Shown here piece by piece: positions 35,245-44,886 of a stretch of DNA of 64,000 bases. The number at the start of each line of letters is the position of its first letter. Position 1 is the stretch's first letter. The position numbers and the translations under genes are program-made. The DNA lies in NCBI RefSeq assembly GCF_019203985.1, contig NZ_JAGSPD010000002.1:310001-374000 (forward strand). Reading direction: 5' to 3'. Under the pieces are notes generated by a model that did not search any database, was not told the origin of the DNA, and worked only from the letters and a program-made list of their open reading frames with translations. Source of the DNA: Winogradskyella luteola (lineage in GTDB: Bacteria > Bacteroidota > Bacteroidia > Flavobacteriales > Flavobacteriaceae).

Positions 35245-37560
35245 CTATTTCTTTACCACTTTTTTAGTGAGCGATCGAGATGCAGTAGATAACTTAACAA
35301 AATAAATTCCTCCCTGTAATTGAGACATATTAACTGTATGTGTACTATTTGCTGCCAAATTTCCTCTTCTAACAAGTTGACCTAATGTATTAAAGACTTG
35401 AAAATCTACATTTTCATTAATATCATTGAGCACAATGTTTAATTTATCGGCAACAGGATTTGGGAATAATTCTACCAAATCGTCTAACCCATATTCTTCA
35501 ATACTCAATGGGTCTTGTACGTTGAACGTTACAGATTCACTATCAGTAAACTGTCCACCGCTAATGATGATATTACCATCTTCATCTTGTAAGTTATAAT
35601 TTCCATCACCAAAAATTCCGCAACAAATACCATCACCCTCAGTATCCAAAATTGTAAATGTGTAACATTCGTCAAAACTAGGAATAGTAATTGTTTCTTG
35701 GTAGGATTGATCATCGTTATAAGGGAATAATGGACCCGAGTCTACAATAGTGCCAGATTCATTAGTTAATGTCCATGATGTCTCATCTCCATAATCATCG
35801 GTTAAAAGATTAAAAATAACCGATGCTGTTGAATAAGAAGGTGGTACATTAAAGTCAAAAACAGACGTATCATTTTGTGTGTTTTCATCTGTTGTACCAT
35901 TGGGGTTAGATACACTAATTGTAAATGTGTGTCCACCTAGGCTGATATTGCTGTAAGTTGGCATATCTACAACAACGCTAGCCCCACTAGCCAGATTACC
36001 TGTCCAATTGATCGTTGTACTTGTACCAAAATCCAAGTTATAATTTATAGTTGCAGAGGTTAAAGCTAAATTACCAGCATTTACTAAAGTTACTTGAGGT
36101 GTAAAATCTTCATTACATAATGTGGTACTATTACCAGAACCAGCATTCACGGTTGCATCGATATCAAAAGTTTCCACAGGTGGAAATTGACCCAATACCG
36201 TCGCACCAGAATTTGTAGGATCTAACCATTCTCTTAATCTTGTAGACGTAGAACTACCAAAATCCCAAGCTACTCCAAAACGACCATAAAAATCAACACC
36301 ACCATTATTGTTAGTTCCAGAACATGCGGCAGATCCACCAGATAACATACCTATTAGGTGACCGTTTTCATTAAATAAACCAGAACCTGATGAAGCTGGT
36401 TCGGTAACACCTAATTCCCATTGATCTATAAACCACATTTGGGTATTATTGTTCCCATTAAAAGGTACTACAGTTCTGTAAGCGCCATCATCTTCTCTAC
36501 ATACTTTTTGTATATCTCCTCTAGGGTGATGGATTCCAAAGTTTATAACCGGTACATCTGTAGTCGATCTGTTCCATCCTGCCCAGACTACATCGGGATT
36601 ATTGTTAAAAAATGTAACATCATTAATTTGTACTAATTCCATATCTGATTGAGAACTCGCTGCCCTCAAGGTTGCACCACTTACGGTCTGGTTAAATGTA
36701 CCGTTGGTGCTATTTGTATTTGTACCACATGATGGATTAGGACTTCTCCAGTTAAATCTGAATGCCCATCCGGCTTCACCTCCACCGCAGTGATTTGCTG
36801 TTAAAAAATAAGGTGTACCATCATTACTGGTATTATTAACTAAAGTACCAGAACAAAACCCACCGCCGCTCACAAGCATACCTACAGATTTTTTAACCTC
36901 TTCTTTTCTGGTATTTATCTCAAAAGGATCTGCTCCCGTTGGTGTAATATCACAGTCAACATCGTGGTTACAAGCTCCAGAATCATTTAAGGCTTTTTGA
37001 TAAGTTTCTGCTGTTCGGTATCCGTGAATCACAGACCCAACAGTTATTTTAGCGTTTCCTACAACACCAGCAGGTTGATAGTATTCAATCCAAGCTGTGT
37101 CGCCTTGCACCAACCAGGTACCAAGAACTTCTTCAGGATTATTGTTATGGTGTGTGAATGGTCGTAACAAATCTGTTTTATCGTTATTATAGACGTAGAG
37201 TTTAGCTCCCACAGGTATCTTAAATACATCGAACATAAAATTCAAAGTCTGAGCATTTTTAGACGTATAGGACATTCTCCAAATCTTGTCTCCGTTTTCA
37301 AAAGTGGTCCATTTACCTACATCATTAAAATTATGATCTACGTAAATATCGTGACCAAATCTCCAAGGCTTGGATTTATTTTGGTCATTGATCTTATCTT
37401 CGTCTTGTAGCTTTTTAAGATCAAAACCAGGTAGCTTAAATGGTTTTACGCTTTTTAAGTTGTCTTTATTCCAACTTGGTGGCTTTACATTTTCGGGTAT
37501 TGTTTGACCAAAAACTGCAAAGGTCAAAAGGAAAAAAGTAGATTGTAAAATTCTTTTCAT
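35245..37560 (-). CDS. Trypsin-like serine protease with T9SS sorting domain
   Basis: 771 aa exported protease of the lysyl-endopeptidase type. Signal peptide MKRILQSTFFLLTFAVFGQ, propeptide-like region to about 200, then the chymotrypsin fold: catalytic H257 (TPYFLTANHCGGG), Asp in SSQSDMELVQ, and S391 in PASSGSGLF. Cysteine-rich segments (SGACNHDVDCD, NPSCGTN) suggest disulfides. After it come an Ig-like/CARDB-like region (about 465-560), a TED/GDGICC-type domain (EGDGICCGIFGDGNYNL) and a T9SS type A domain (LFPNPVADKLNIVL...GGIYFVKLSTASRSLTKKVVKK). It is secreted by T9SS, whose regulator PorX is in this window. Confidence 0.92.
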   Translation of the reverse strand: MKRILQSTFFLLTFAVFGQTIPENVKPPSWNKDNLKSVKPFKLPGFDLKKLQDEDKINDQNKSKPWRFGHDIYVDHNFNDVGKWTTFENGDKIWRMSYTSKNAQTLNFMFDVFKIPVGAKLYVYNNDKTDLLRPFTHHNNNPEEVLGTWLVQGDTAWIEYYQPAGVVGNAKITVGSVIHGYRTAETYQKALNDSGACNHDVDCDITPTGADPFEINTRKEEVKKSVGMLVSGGGFCSGTLVNNTSNDGTPYFLTANHCGGGEAGWAFRFNWRSPNPSCGTNTNSTNGTFNQTVSGATLRAASSQSDMELVQINDVTFFNNNPDVVWAGWNRSTTDVPVINFGIHHPRGDIQKVCREDDGAYRTVVPFNGNNNTQMWFIDQWELGVTEPASSGSGLFNENGHLIGMLSGGSAACSGTNNNGGVDFYGRFGVAWDFGSSTSTRLREWLDPTNSGATVLGQFPPVETFDIDATVNAGSGNSTTLCNEDFTPQVTLVNAGNLALTSATINYNLDFGTSTTINWTGNLASGASVVVDMPTYSNISLGGHTFTISVSNPNGTTDENTQNDTSVFDFNVPPSYSTASVIFNLLTDDYGDETSWTLTNESGTIVDSGPLFPYNDDQSYQETITIPSFDECYTFTILDTEGDGICCGIFGDGNYNLQDEDGNIIISGGQFTDSESVTFNVQDPLSIEEYGLDDLVELFPNPVADKLNIVLNDINENVDFQVFNTLGQLVRRGNLAANSTHTVNMSQLQGGIYFVKLSTASRSLTKKVVKK

Positions 37561-37627
37561 GGTTTTTTAAAGGTTACGTAATTAAAAAGTATGGTAAATT
37601 ACAATCTTTACTTCATTATTTATAATA

Positions 37628-37666
37628 AAATGAATTTCGCCGATTATTATTCGGCGAAATTCATTT
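37628..37666. repeat. Perfect hairpin upstream of the protease gene
   Basis: AAATGAATTTCGCCGA (37628-37643) / TCGGCGAAATTCATTT (37651-37666): 16-bp perfect stem, 7-nt loop. It lies between hsp20 and the protease, without a clean T-run; it may be a terminator or a regulatory hairpin in the protease 5' region. Confidence 0.55.
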
Positions 37667-37744
37667 AACATCGATAAAATACACGAAAACGATTGAATTT
37701 TAATTCTATTTTTATTTAATCTTAGTTAAGCGCTTTTATTCCAA

Positions 37745-37771
37745 TAAAAAAAGCCAGTATAAAACTGGCTT
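37745..37771 (-). terminator. Intrinsic terminator after hsp20
   Basis: Stem AAGCCAGT / ACTGGCTT with an A-run on the plus 5' side, i.e. U-run in the minus transcript, about 24 bp after the hsp20 stop. Confidence 0.8.
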
Positions 37772-37794
37772 ATTAATGCATGAAATTATAGTAA

Positions 37795-38274
37795 TTAGGA
37801 GACTTTAATTTGTTTTAAAGGTTTCTGTTTTGCTTCATCACGTTTTGGCAATAGAACTTTTAACAAACCATCTTCATATTTGGCTTTAATCTTATCAGTT
37901 TCTACAGTTTCTGGCAATGAAAATGTACGTTTGAAAGACGAATAACCAAACTCGCGTCTTGTATAGTTTTCGTCAGTATCCTTATGCTCTGTGCTTCGCT
38001 CAGCAGAAATTGATAACATTTGATTATCTAAACTGATATCGAAATCAGATTTTTTTAAACCTGGCAAAGCCATTTCTACAATATAATCTTCTGCGTTGTC
38101 CAATACATTAACTGCCGGTAAAGTGATACCAGTATTAAAATTTGAAACGAATTCGTTACCAAAGCTTTTGTTAATCATATCATCCATCCAAGATGATAAA
38201 CTCGGTAGTGATCTAAAACCTAGATTAGAATTTCTTTCACTACCATTCTTTACAGTCGGAATTAAATTATTCAT
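37795..38274 (-). CDS. Small heat-shock protein, Hsp20/alpha-crystallin family
   Basis: 159 aa ATP-independent chaperone. The N-terminal arm is about 1-45 (LPSLSSWMDDMINKSFGNEF). The alpha-crystallin domain is about 48-150 (PAVNVLDNAEDYIVEMALPGLKKSDFDISLDNQ, AERSTEHK, YEDGLLKVLLPKRDEA), with the GLLKVxLPK signature. Likely stress-induced. Monocistronic between a terminator and a 134 bp gap to the E1 gene. Confidence 0.94.
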   Translation of the reverse strand: MNNLIPTVKNGSERNSNLGFRSLPSLSSWMDDMINKSFGNEFVSNFNTGITLPAVNVLDNAEDYIVEMALPGLKKSDFDISLDNQMLSISAERSTEHKDTDENYTRREFGYSSFKRTFSLPETVETDKIKAKYEDGLLKVLLPKRDEAKQKPLKQIKVS

Positions 38275-38408
38275 AAGTTTTAAAATTTAAATTAAACATT
38301 AATTTACTTATGAAAATGCAAAATAAATGCCAATTGAAAACAACTGAAAATTTTTCAGAAATACTGATATTTTTTCAGCTAAATAACTTACTGTTAGATA
38401 AGTACATA

Positions 38409-40409
38409 TTAATAGTTCAGTAATTCCCTTAAAGCGTCTTCAAACTTTCCTTTAGCTAAATACTGATCTTCTAATTGTCCAATAAACGGAATAGGTGTTT
38501 CCATACTCGCCACACGTTTTACTGGCGCATCCAAATATTCAAAACAATCTTCCATAAGCATAGCTGAAATATCACTTGCTATGCCTCCAAATAAAGAATC
38601 TTCTTGTAAAATGATAGCTTTACCTGTTTTCTTAACTGAATTATAAATAGCATCCTTATCTAAAGGTTGTAGAGTACGTAAATCTATTAAGTCAGCAGAT
38701 ATGTCTGCATTATTCTCTATGGTCTCTAAGGCCCAATGAACTCCAGCTCCATAGGTTATGATTGTTACGCTTTCACCTTCTTTTAAAAGTGCAGCTATAC
38801 CAAAAGGTAAGGTGTAATAATCTGTTGGCACCTCTTGCCTAATGCTTCTGTATAAAGCTTTATGCTCAAAGAACAGTACAGGATTAGGGTCATTGACAGC
38901 AGTTGCCAGTAAACCTTTGGCATCATACGGGAACGCTGGGTATACTACTTTTAAGCCCGGTGTTTTGGTAAACCAAGCTTCATTGGTTTGTGAATGAAAA
39001 GGACCAGCTGCAACACCTGCCCCACATGGCATTCTCACAACCACATCCGCATGTTGTTCCCAACGATAATAAGACTTAGCTAAGTAATTGACTATAGGAT
39101 TAAAACCAGAGCTAACAAAATCTGCAAATTGCATTTCTACAACAGCTTTCATACCTGCTATAGACAAGCCCATACCAGCTTCGACAATTGCAGATTCACA
39201 AATTGGTGTATTACGTACTCTGTCTCTGCCAAATTGTTCTACAAAACCTTCTGTGATTTTAAAGACACCACCATACTCAGCAATATCCTGTCCCATAATT
39301 ACCAAGTCTTTGTGCCTTTCCATAGACTGTTTTAATCCTTCAGAAATTGCATCAATCAATCGTAATTCTTTTGTTTCTGAGCTTGGATGTATTTCTTGAT
39401 AGTCAAATGGTTTGTAAACATCATTTAATTCCGTAGTCGGATTAGGTGTGATATCATCTTCAGCATAAGCGGATTCCAAAGACGAGTCAATTTCTGCCTT
39501 GATTTCTGCAACATATTTTTCATCAACTTCAGCAGATAATATCTTTTTGCTGAACAGATAACTTCTAAAGTTTTCGATTGGGTCTTTGGCTTCCCATTCT
39601 TCCATTAAAGCTTTAGGAATATATTTAGTACCACTAGCTTCTTCATGCCCGCGACGCCTAAAGGTTTTAAACTCAATTAAAATTGGTCTAGGTCGCTTTC
39701 TCACGCTTTCTACTAATTTTTTAACTTTAGAATAGGTCTCTATAATATCGTTTCCATCTAAAATAAAAGATTCTATACCATAGCCTTTTCCCCTATCCGC
39801 CAAATGCTTGCAATTATACTGCTCGCTTGTTGGCGTGGATAGACCGTAACCATTATTCTCAATACAGAAAATTACTGGCAATTGCCATACAGAGGCAACA
39901 TTTAAGGCTTCATGAAAATCGCCCTCGCTCGTTCCCCCTTCACCTGTAAAAACAGCAGTCACCTGTCCATTTTTCTTCAATAAATTAGCTAAAGCAATAC
40001 CATCTGCTACACCAAGCTGTGGGCCCAAGTGTGAAATCATACCTACAATATTATACTCTTGTGTACCAAAGTGAAATGAACGATCTCTACCTTTAGTAAA
40101 ACCACTAGCTTTTCCTTGCCATTGACAAAACAAACGATGTAAAGGAATTTCTCGCGTAGTAAAAACCCCTAAATTTCTATGCATCGGCAGAATGTACTCG
40201 CTAGGTTTTAGTGCCATAGTAACACCAACAGAAATCGCTTCTTGGCCAATACCAGAAAACCATTTGGATATTTTCCCCTGGCGTAATAAAATGAGCATCT
40301 TCTCTTCAATGAGTCGAGGCTTCAACATGTTATAGTACAACTTTAAAAGTGTCTTATCGTTGAGATCTTTCTTATCGTAATCGATATTGCTTTTGGTTAT
40401 GGTAGGCAT
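38409..40409 (-). CDS. 2-oxoacid dehydrogenase E1, fused alpha and beta subunits
   Basis: 666 aa. Residues 1 to about 330 are the alpha (TPP-binding) part: GDG-like TPP motif GEGGTSEGDFHEALNVASVWQLPVIFCIENNGYGLST. Residues about 345-666 are the beta part: MGQDIAEYGGVFKITEGFVEQFGRDRVRNTPICESAI, TYGAGVHWALETIE and QEDSLFGGIASDISA. This is the fused form of branched-chain oxoacid or pyruvate-type dehydrogenase E1 common in Bacteroidota; the likely role is 2-oxoisovalerate/branched-chain oxoacid decarboxylation feeding branched fatty acids. No E2 or E3 genes adjoin, so the substrate is inferred. Confidence 0.9.
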   Translation of the reverse strand: MPTITKSNIDYDKKDLNDKTLLKLYYNMLKPRLIEEKMLILLRQGKISKWFSGIGQEAISVGVTMALKPSEYILPMHRNLGVFTTREIPLHRLFCQWQGKASGFTKGRDRSFHFGTQEYNIVGMISHLGPQLGVADGIALANLLKKNGQVTAVFTGEGGTSEGDFHEALNVASVWQLPVIFCIENNGYGLSTPTSEQYNCKHLADRGKGYGIESFILDGNDIIETYSKVKKLVESVRKRPRPILIEFKTFRRRGHEEASGTKYIPKALMEEWEAKDPIENFRSYLFSKKILSAEVDEKYVAEIKAEIDSSLESAYAEDDITPNPTTELNDVYKPFDYQEIHPSSETKELRLIDAISEGLKQSMERHKDLVIMGQDIAEYGGVFKITEGFVEQFGRDRVRNTPICESAIVEAGMGLSIAGMKAVVEMQFADFVSSGFNPIVNYLAKSYYRWEQHADVVVRMPCGAGVAAGPFHSQTNEAWFTKTPGLKVVYPAFPYDAKGLLATAVNDPNPVLFFEHKALYRSIRQEVPTDYYTLPFGIAALLKEGESVTIITYGAGVHWALETIENNADISADLIDLRTLQPLDKDAIYNSVKKTGKAIILQEDSLFGGIASDISAMLMEDCFEYLDAPVKRVASMETPIPFIGQLEDQYLAKGKFEDALRELLNY

Positions 40410-40557
40410 AAGTTCTTATTAAGTAATACTTCAAATGTAAATAAAAATGTATCAAAATTGCAGTGTTTGCGGTCAAGTTATCAAAAATTACTATCCAATT
40501 TTTTAACACTATTTTCGTTACTTTTGTATATTGATTAAAATTTAAACGAAAACTCCA

Positions 40558-41508
40558 ATGGATAGAATACCTAGTGTAGATTTAAAGGATTTCCTTTCAG
40601 ATGACCCAAATAGAAAACAAAAATTCATCAATGAAATAGGCAAAGCATACCAAGATATTGGTTTTGTTGCATTAAAAGGGCATTTTTTAGATGATGAATT
40701 GGTAGATAAATTATATGGTGAGGTTAAGAATTTTTTCAATTTACCTTTAGAGATTAAAGAAAGTTATGAAATTCCTGGCATAGGTGGTCAGCGTGGTTAT
40801 GTATCTTTTGGTAAAGAAAGTGCCAAAGGAAAAAAAGAAGGAGATTTAAAAGAGTTTTGGCATTTTGGTCAGTATGTAGAAGATGATGAAGAACGCAGAA
40901 AAGAATATCCAGAAAATGTTGAAGTTAATGAGCTTCCCGAATTTAATAAGGTGGGAAAGCAAACCTACCAGATGTTAGAAAAAACAGCTAAATATGTTTT
41001 GCGGGCTCTAGCACTTCATTTAGATTTAGAAGAAACCTATTTTGATAATTATATCCATAATGGAAATTCAATTTTAAGACCTATCCATTATCCGCCTATT
41101 ACCCAAGAACCTAAAAATGCTGTTAGAGCAGCTGCACATGGTGATATTAATTTAATTACACTTTTAATGGGAGCTCAAGGTCGTGGCTTGCAAGTACAGC
41201 GGCACGATGGTGAATGGTTAGATGCTATTGCAGAACCAGACGAACTTATGATTAACGTTGGTGATATGCTATCGCGACATACCAATAACAAATTAAAATC
41301 TACAATACACCGTGTTGTAAATCCGCCTCGTGAGCTTTGGGGAACATCGCGCTACTCTATTCCGTTTTTTATGCACCCAATAAGTGAAATGAAATTAGAT
41401 GTTTTGGAGAGTTGTATGGATAAGGATAATCCAAAACAGTTTGAAGACATCACTGCAGGAGAATTTTTAAATCAACGTCTTATTGAACTGGGACTTATTA
41501 AGAAGTAG
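40558..41508 (+). CDS. 2-oxoglutarate/Fe(II) oxygenase, isopenicillin N synthase family
   Basis: 316 aa. N-terminal DIOX_N-like half (IPSVDLKDFLSDDPN, GFVALKGHFLDDEL) and C-terminal jelly-roll with iron ligands H194, D196 (AAAHGDINLITLL) and H251 (STIHRVV), then the substrate/cosubstrate-binding TSRYSIPFF (R-x-S). Substrate unknown. It opens a plus-strand run (SUI1, DUF1835, phosphorylase), but a 73 bp gap precedes the SUI1 gene, so co-transcription is only likely. Confidence 0.88.
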   Translation: MDRIPSVDLKDFLSDDPNRKQKFINEIGKAYQDIGFVALKGHFLDDELVDKLYGEVKNFFNLPLEIKESYEIPGIGGQRGYVSFGKESAKGKKEGDLKEFWHFGQYVEDDEERRKEYPENVEVNELPEFNKVGKQTYQMLEKTAKYVLRALALHLDLEETYFDNYIHNGNSILRPIHYPPITQEPKNAVRAAAHGDINLITLLMGAQGRGLQVQRHDGEWLDAIAEPDELMINVGDMLSRHTNNKLKSTIHRVVNPPRELWGTSRYSIPFFMHPISEMKLDVLESCMDKDNPKQFEDITAGEFLNQRLIELGLIKK

Positions 41509-41581
41509 TTAGTCTCTGTCTCAGTTTTAAGCCTTTTAATGGCAAACTGCGACTGCGAACTGCAATTGAAAATTAAAAACA

Positions 41582-41914
41582 ATGGATTTACAAGACCAGT
41601 TAAAGAATTTATTTCCAGATCATGTATCAGATGAATCTACAAATGATTCACAAAAAGTTAAAAATGGCATTTGGCTTCAAGATGAACCCATTGTTTGTAA
41701 ATACGAAAAACGAAAAGGAAAGCCCATAACCATTCTAGAAGGTTACAATGGTGCAACAGAAGACTTTAAAAAATTAGCAAAAGAGTTAAAGACCAAACTT
41801 AGTGTTGGAGGTAGTTTTAAAGACGATAAGATTATTATTCAAGGGGATTACCGTGATAAAATTATGGAAATGCTAAAAGAAAAAGGATTCAATGTAAAAC
41901 GTGTTGGTGGTTAA
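41582..41914 (+). CDS. SUI1/YciH-family translation factor
   Basis: 110 aa. The C-terminal SUI1 domain has the family pattern KRKGKPITILEGYNGATEDFKKLAKELKTKLSVGGS and DDKIIIQGDYRDKIMEML. The N-terminus is a short acidic linker. Bacterial members are homologous to eukaryotic eIF1 and affect start-codon fidelity. It lies 3 bp before the DUF1835 gene, so the two are in one operon. Confidence 0.92.
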   Translation: MDLQDQLKNLFPDHVSDESTNDSQKVKNGIWLQDEPIVCKYEKRKGKPITILEGYNGATEDFKKLAKELKTKLSVGGSFKDDKIIIQGDYRDKIMEMLKEKGFNVKRVGG

Positions 41915-41917
41915 TTT

Positions 41918-42859
41918 ATGACAAAACAAATTCTTCATATTACCAATGGCAATGCTTTAACCGATTATTTAAGAGAGTTAGATTTTACGGAAGATATACT
42001 GACTTGGCAAGAAATGCTTTGCGAAGGGCCAACGATTCCTGCCATAGCATCAGACAAATTTTTTGAAATACGACGGAAGTTTCTCAAAGAATATTATAAT
42101 ATTGAAGTTAACAGCGAAGAACTTAAAAGTGAATTATCAAAACTAGATGAAGCTGAAAAATATTCAGAAATTCACCTTTGGTTTGAGTACGATTTGTTTT
42201 GCCACATCAATCTTATAGGTATCATCAATCTTTTACATCAGAAAAATATCAGCAAACCACTTTATTTGATTTGTAGTGGCCGTGTTGAAGGAGAGAAAAA
42301 CTTAAAAGGACTCTGTGAATTGTCCTCCGAGCAACTCATGGAACATTACCATGAAAGAACTTTGCTAACTAAGGACGATAAGGAATTGGCTACAACGCTT
42401 TGGAGAACATATTGCGGTAAAGATCATAATATTCTTAAGCCTTACATTGTTACTGAGTCTAACTTTAAGTACATGAGCAACTGTCTTAAAGCGCATCTAA
42501 AACGCTTTCCGCATCAAAAAAGTGGACTTAGTGTATTAGAAGACAATATTTTAAGATTGGTTAGAGATCATCAAATAAAATCTATACACCACCTTTTAGG
42601 TTACAGTCTCAATTATCAAGGATATTATGGTTTTGGCGATACGCAATTGCGACGAATCATTGATAAATTATCCATATTCTTAGATAAAACCGAAACAGGT
42701 ATTAAGCTCAACAGAAAAGGTCATGAAGCGCTTTTAAGGCAATATAATTTTGCTTCAGAAATAAAAAATAATATGGTCTATGGAGGTGTTGACCGCTTGG
42801 GCTTTCAATTTAGCATAGATCAAAATAAACTTGTAAAGACCGTATTACATGTCAATTAA
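41918..42859 (+). CDS. DUF1835 domain protein
   Basis: 313 aa, cytoplasmic. The N-terminal region LHITNGNALTDYLRELDFTEDILTWQEMLCEGPTI is typical of DUF1835, and the C-terminal half resembles DUF3658-type sequences. Function unknown. The stop overlaps the nucleoside phosphorylase start by 11 bp, so it is translationally coupled to it and probably shares its pathway or regulation. Confidence 0.8.
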   Translation: MTKQILHITNGNALTDYLRELDFTEDILTWQEMLCEGPTIPAIASDKFFEIRRKFLKEYYNIEVNSEELKSELSKLDEAEKYSEIHLWFEYDLFCHINLIGIINLLHQKNISKPLYLICSGRVEGEKNLKGLCELSSEQLMEHYHERTLLTKDDKELATTLWRTYCGKDHNILKPYIVTESNFKYMSNCLKAHLKRFPHQKSGLSVLEDNILRLVRDHQIKSIHHLLGYSLNYQGYYGFGDTQLRRIIDKLSIFLDKTETGIKLNRKGHEALLRQYNFASEIKNNMVYGGVDRLGFQFSIDQNKLVKTVLHVN

Positions 42860-43721
42860 AAATTCAGAGTTAATATTGAATCCAGATGGTAGTGTTTATC
42901 ATTTAAATTTAAAACCAGAGGACATTTCTGATACCATAATTTTCGTAGGAGATCAAGATCGTGTAGAGAAAATAACGAAGCATTTTGACAGCGTTGAGTT
43001 TAGTACTCAAAAGCGTGAATTTAAAACCCAAACCGGTTATTACAAAGACCGAAGAATTACAGTGCTTTCTACAGGAATTGGACCAGACAATATTGATATT
43101 GTTCTTAATGAACTCGATGCACTCGTTAATATTGATTTAAAAACACGCCGACCAAAAACAGAGCTAACAAGCCTTAATATTATTAGAATAGGAACCTCTG
43201 GATCCTTACAAGCAGACATTCCTGTAGATGCTTTTTTAGCAAGTACACATGGGCTTGATGTAAATGGTATGTTGCATTTTTATCAGATTGATGGTATAAG
43301 TAACCCTGAGATTGAAGATGAGTTTATTAGACATACTCGTTGGGATGAGAATAAAGCACGACCAATAATTATCAACAACAGTAAGTACTTAGAAAAGTAT
43401 TTTGAAAGCGATAAGATATTTAAAGGTATGACGGGAACAGCTGGTGGGTTTTACGGCCCACAAGGTCGAGTATTACGACTTCCTCTTCACGACGCTGGTT
43501 TAAACGCTAAGCTAGATTCTTTTAGTTATAGAGGTTTTAGAATTACAAATTTTGAAATGGAAACCTCAGTTATTTATGGTCTTTCAAAATTACTGGGTCA
43601 TGAAGCTTTGTCTCTAAATGCCATTATTGCCAATAGAGCTACAGGCGATTTTAGTAAAGATCCAAAGAAAACAGTAGAGAAACTTATAGTATATGCTTTA
43701 GAACGTATTGTTAATATTTAG
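42849..43721 (+). CDS. Nucleoside phosphorylase
   Basis: 290 aa PNP_UDP_1 family enzyme that cleaves nucleosides with phosphate. The N-terminal loop IIFVGDQDRVEKITKHFD, phosphate/ribose motifs STGIGPDNIDIVLNEL, and RIGTSGSLQADI are visible; the base region carries NFEMETSVIYGLSKLLGHEAL. The pattern of the E-M-E motif fits uridine phosphorylase-like enzymes. Overlaps the DUF1835 gene by 11 bp. Base specificity is uncertain. Confidence 0.9.
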   Translation: MSIKNSELILNPDGSVYHLNLKPEDISDTIIFVGDQDRVEKITKHFDSVEFSTQKREFKTQTGYYKDRRITVLSTGIGPDNIDIVLNELDALVNIDLKTRRPKTELTSLNIIRIGTSGSLQADIPVDAFLASTHGLDVNGMLHFYQIDGISNPEIEDEFIRHTRWDENKARPIIINNSKYLEKYFESDKIFKGMTGTAGGFYGPQGRVLRLPLHDAGLNAKLDSFSYRGFRITNFEMETSVIYGLSKLLGHEALSLNAIIANRATGDFSKDPKKTVEKLIVYALERIVNI

Positions 43722-43753
43722 AATATAATGCTAAGCTCAAGAAGCGAAATAAA

Positions 43754-43788
43754 TACTGAAACAAGTTCAGTACAAGCAAATTCAGCAT
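43754..43788. repeat. Short TACTGAA/TTCAGTA palindrome
   Basis: TACTGAA-ACAAG-TTCAGTA (43754-43772) followed by ATTCAGCAT. Same TTCAG-type intergenic repeat as at 35058; placed immediately before the substrate-binding protein start. Confidence 0.5.
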
Positions 43789-43790
43789 AA

Positions 43791-44645
43791 ATGAAAAAAG
43801 TAAATATAGGTGGTGTACCAGAGCATTTTAATTTGGCTTGGTATTTAACCCTTAAAAATGGTGAATATAAAGCCGAAGATATAAATCTACGTTGGCATGA
43901 CTACTATGGTGGTACCGGAGAAATGTGTAAAGGTTTACGCTCTGGAGACATAGATATGGCAGTAATTCTTACTGAAGGTATCGTTAAGGATATAATAGCT
44001 GGCAACCCCTCAAAAATAGTTCAAACTTTTGTCGAGACTCCTTTGATATGGGGAATCCATGTTGCTAAAGATTCAAAATTTAAAACTATTGAAGACATTA
44101 AAGGGACTAGAGCAGCGATAAGTCGTTATGGTTCTGGCTCACATTTAATGGCGTACATCAATGCAAAAAATCATGATTGGAATTTAGAAAAAGATCTCAA
44201 CTTTGAGGTTATTAAAAATCTTGATGGTGCCGTAAAAGGTCTTACAGATGGTGATGCAGACTATTTTATGTGGGAGAAATTCACTACAAAACCTTTAGTT
44301 GATGATGGTACCTTTAGAAGAATAGATAATTGCCCTTCACCATGGCCTTGCTTTGTTATTGCAGTGCGAGAAGAGTTCATTGAGAACAATAACAATGATT
44401 TAATAACTATTCTACAAATTATCAACCAAACAACTACAGAATTTAAATCCATACCAAGTATTGACAGAACAATTGCAAATCGCTACGAACAAGAATTAGA
44501 AGATGTACAGGAGTGGCTTTCACTCACAGAATGGTCACAAGATATAATTGATAAAAAGACAATTGAAAATGTGCAAAAACAACTTTTTGACTTAAATATC
44601 ATTCCAAAAAAAATTAGTTATAAAGACTTAACTCACATCCTTTAG
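43791..44645 (+). CDS. NMT1/SBP-like substrate-binding protein, cytoplasmic
   Basis: 284 aa periplasmic-binding-protein type II fold: MKKVNIGGVPEHFNLAWYLTLK, MAVILTEGIVKDIIAGNPSKIV, and ISRYGSGSHLMAYINAK. This matches ABC-type nitrate/sulfonate/thiamine-precursor binding proteins. There is no signal peptide and no permease or ATPase gene nearby. It may be an intracellular ligand-binding enzyme or sensor of the THI5/NMT1-like type. Substrate unknown. Confidence 0.78.
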   Translation: MKKVNIGGVPEHFNLAWYLTLKNGEYKAEDINLRWHDYYGGTGEMCKGLRSGDIDMAVILTEGIVKDIIAGNPSKIVQTFVETPLIWGIHVAKDSKFKTIEDIKGTRAAISRYGSGSHLMAYINAKNHDWNLEKDLNFEVIKNLDGAVKGLTDGDADYFMWEKFTTKPLVDDGTFRRIDNCPSPWPCFVIAVREEFIENNNNDLITILQIINQTTTEFKSIPSIDRTIANRYEQELEDVQEWLSLTEWSQDIIDKKTIENVQKQLFDLNIIPKKISYKDLTHIL

Positions 44646-44832
44646 TCAAGAAATCGATTGGTAAAACAGTCATTAATTAACATTTTAAATGTGATTTTCT
44701 CATTTTTTTTTAGGGTACAAAAAACGCCAAAGTACCAGTAAATATTGATAAAGCGTGTTAATTCTTCTTAAAACATTTAAAGTTAAATCTTACAGTTTAT
44801 GTTTATAACTTTCACTATTTCAAATTTTTAGT

Positions 44833-44840
44833 TACATTTG
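44833..44840 (+). promoter_or_regulatory. Candidate -7 box for the 64-aa membrane peptide
   Basis: TACATTTG, exact TAnnTTTG match, 47 nt before the ATG at 44887. No clear -33 element. Confidence 0.45.
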
Positions 44841-44886
44841 TTTTAACCAAGTCTTAGCTATTAACAACACTATTAAGAACAAATTT

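Noticed and set aside
39088-39399. 103-codon plus-strand frame opposite the E1 fusion
   Set aside because: Antisense to the conserved E1 beta domain, and no homology pattern.
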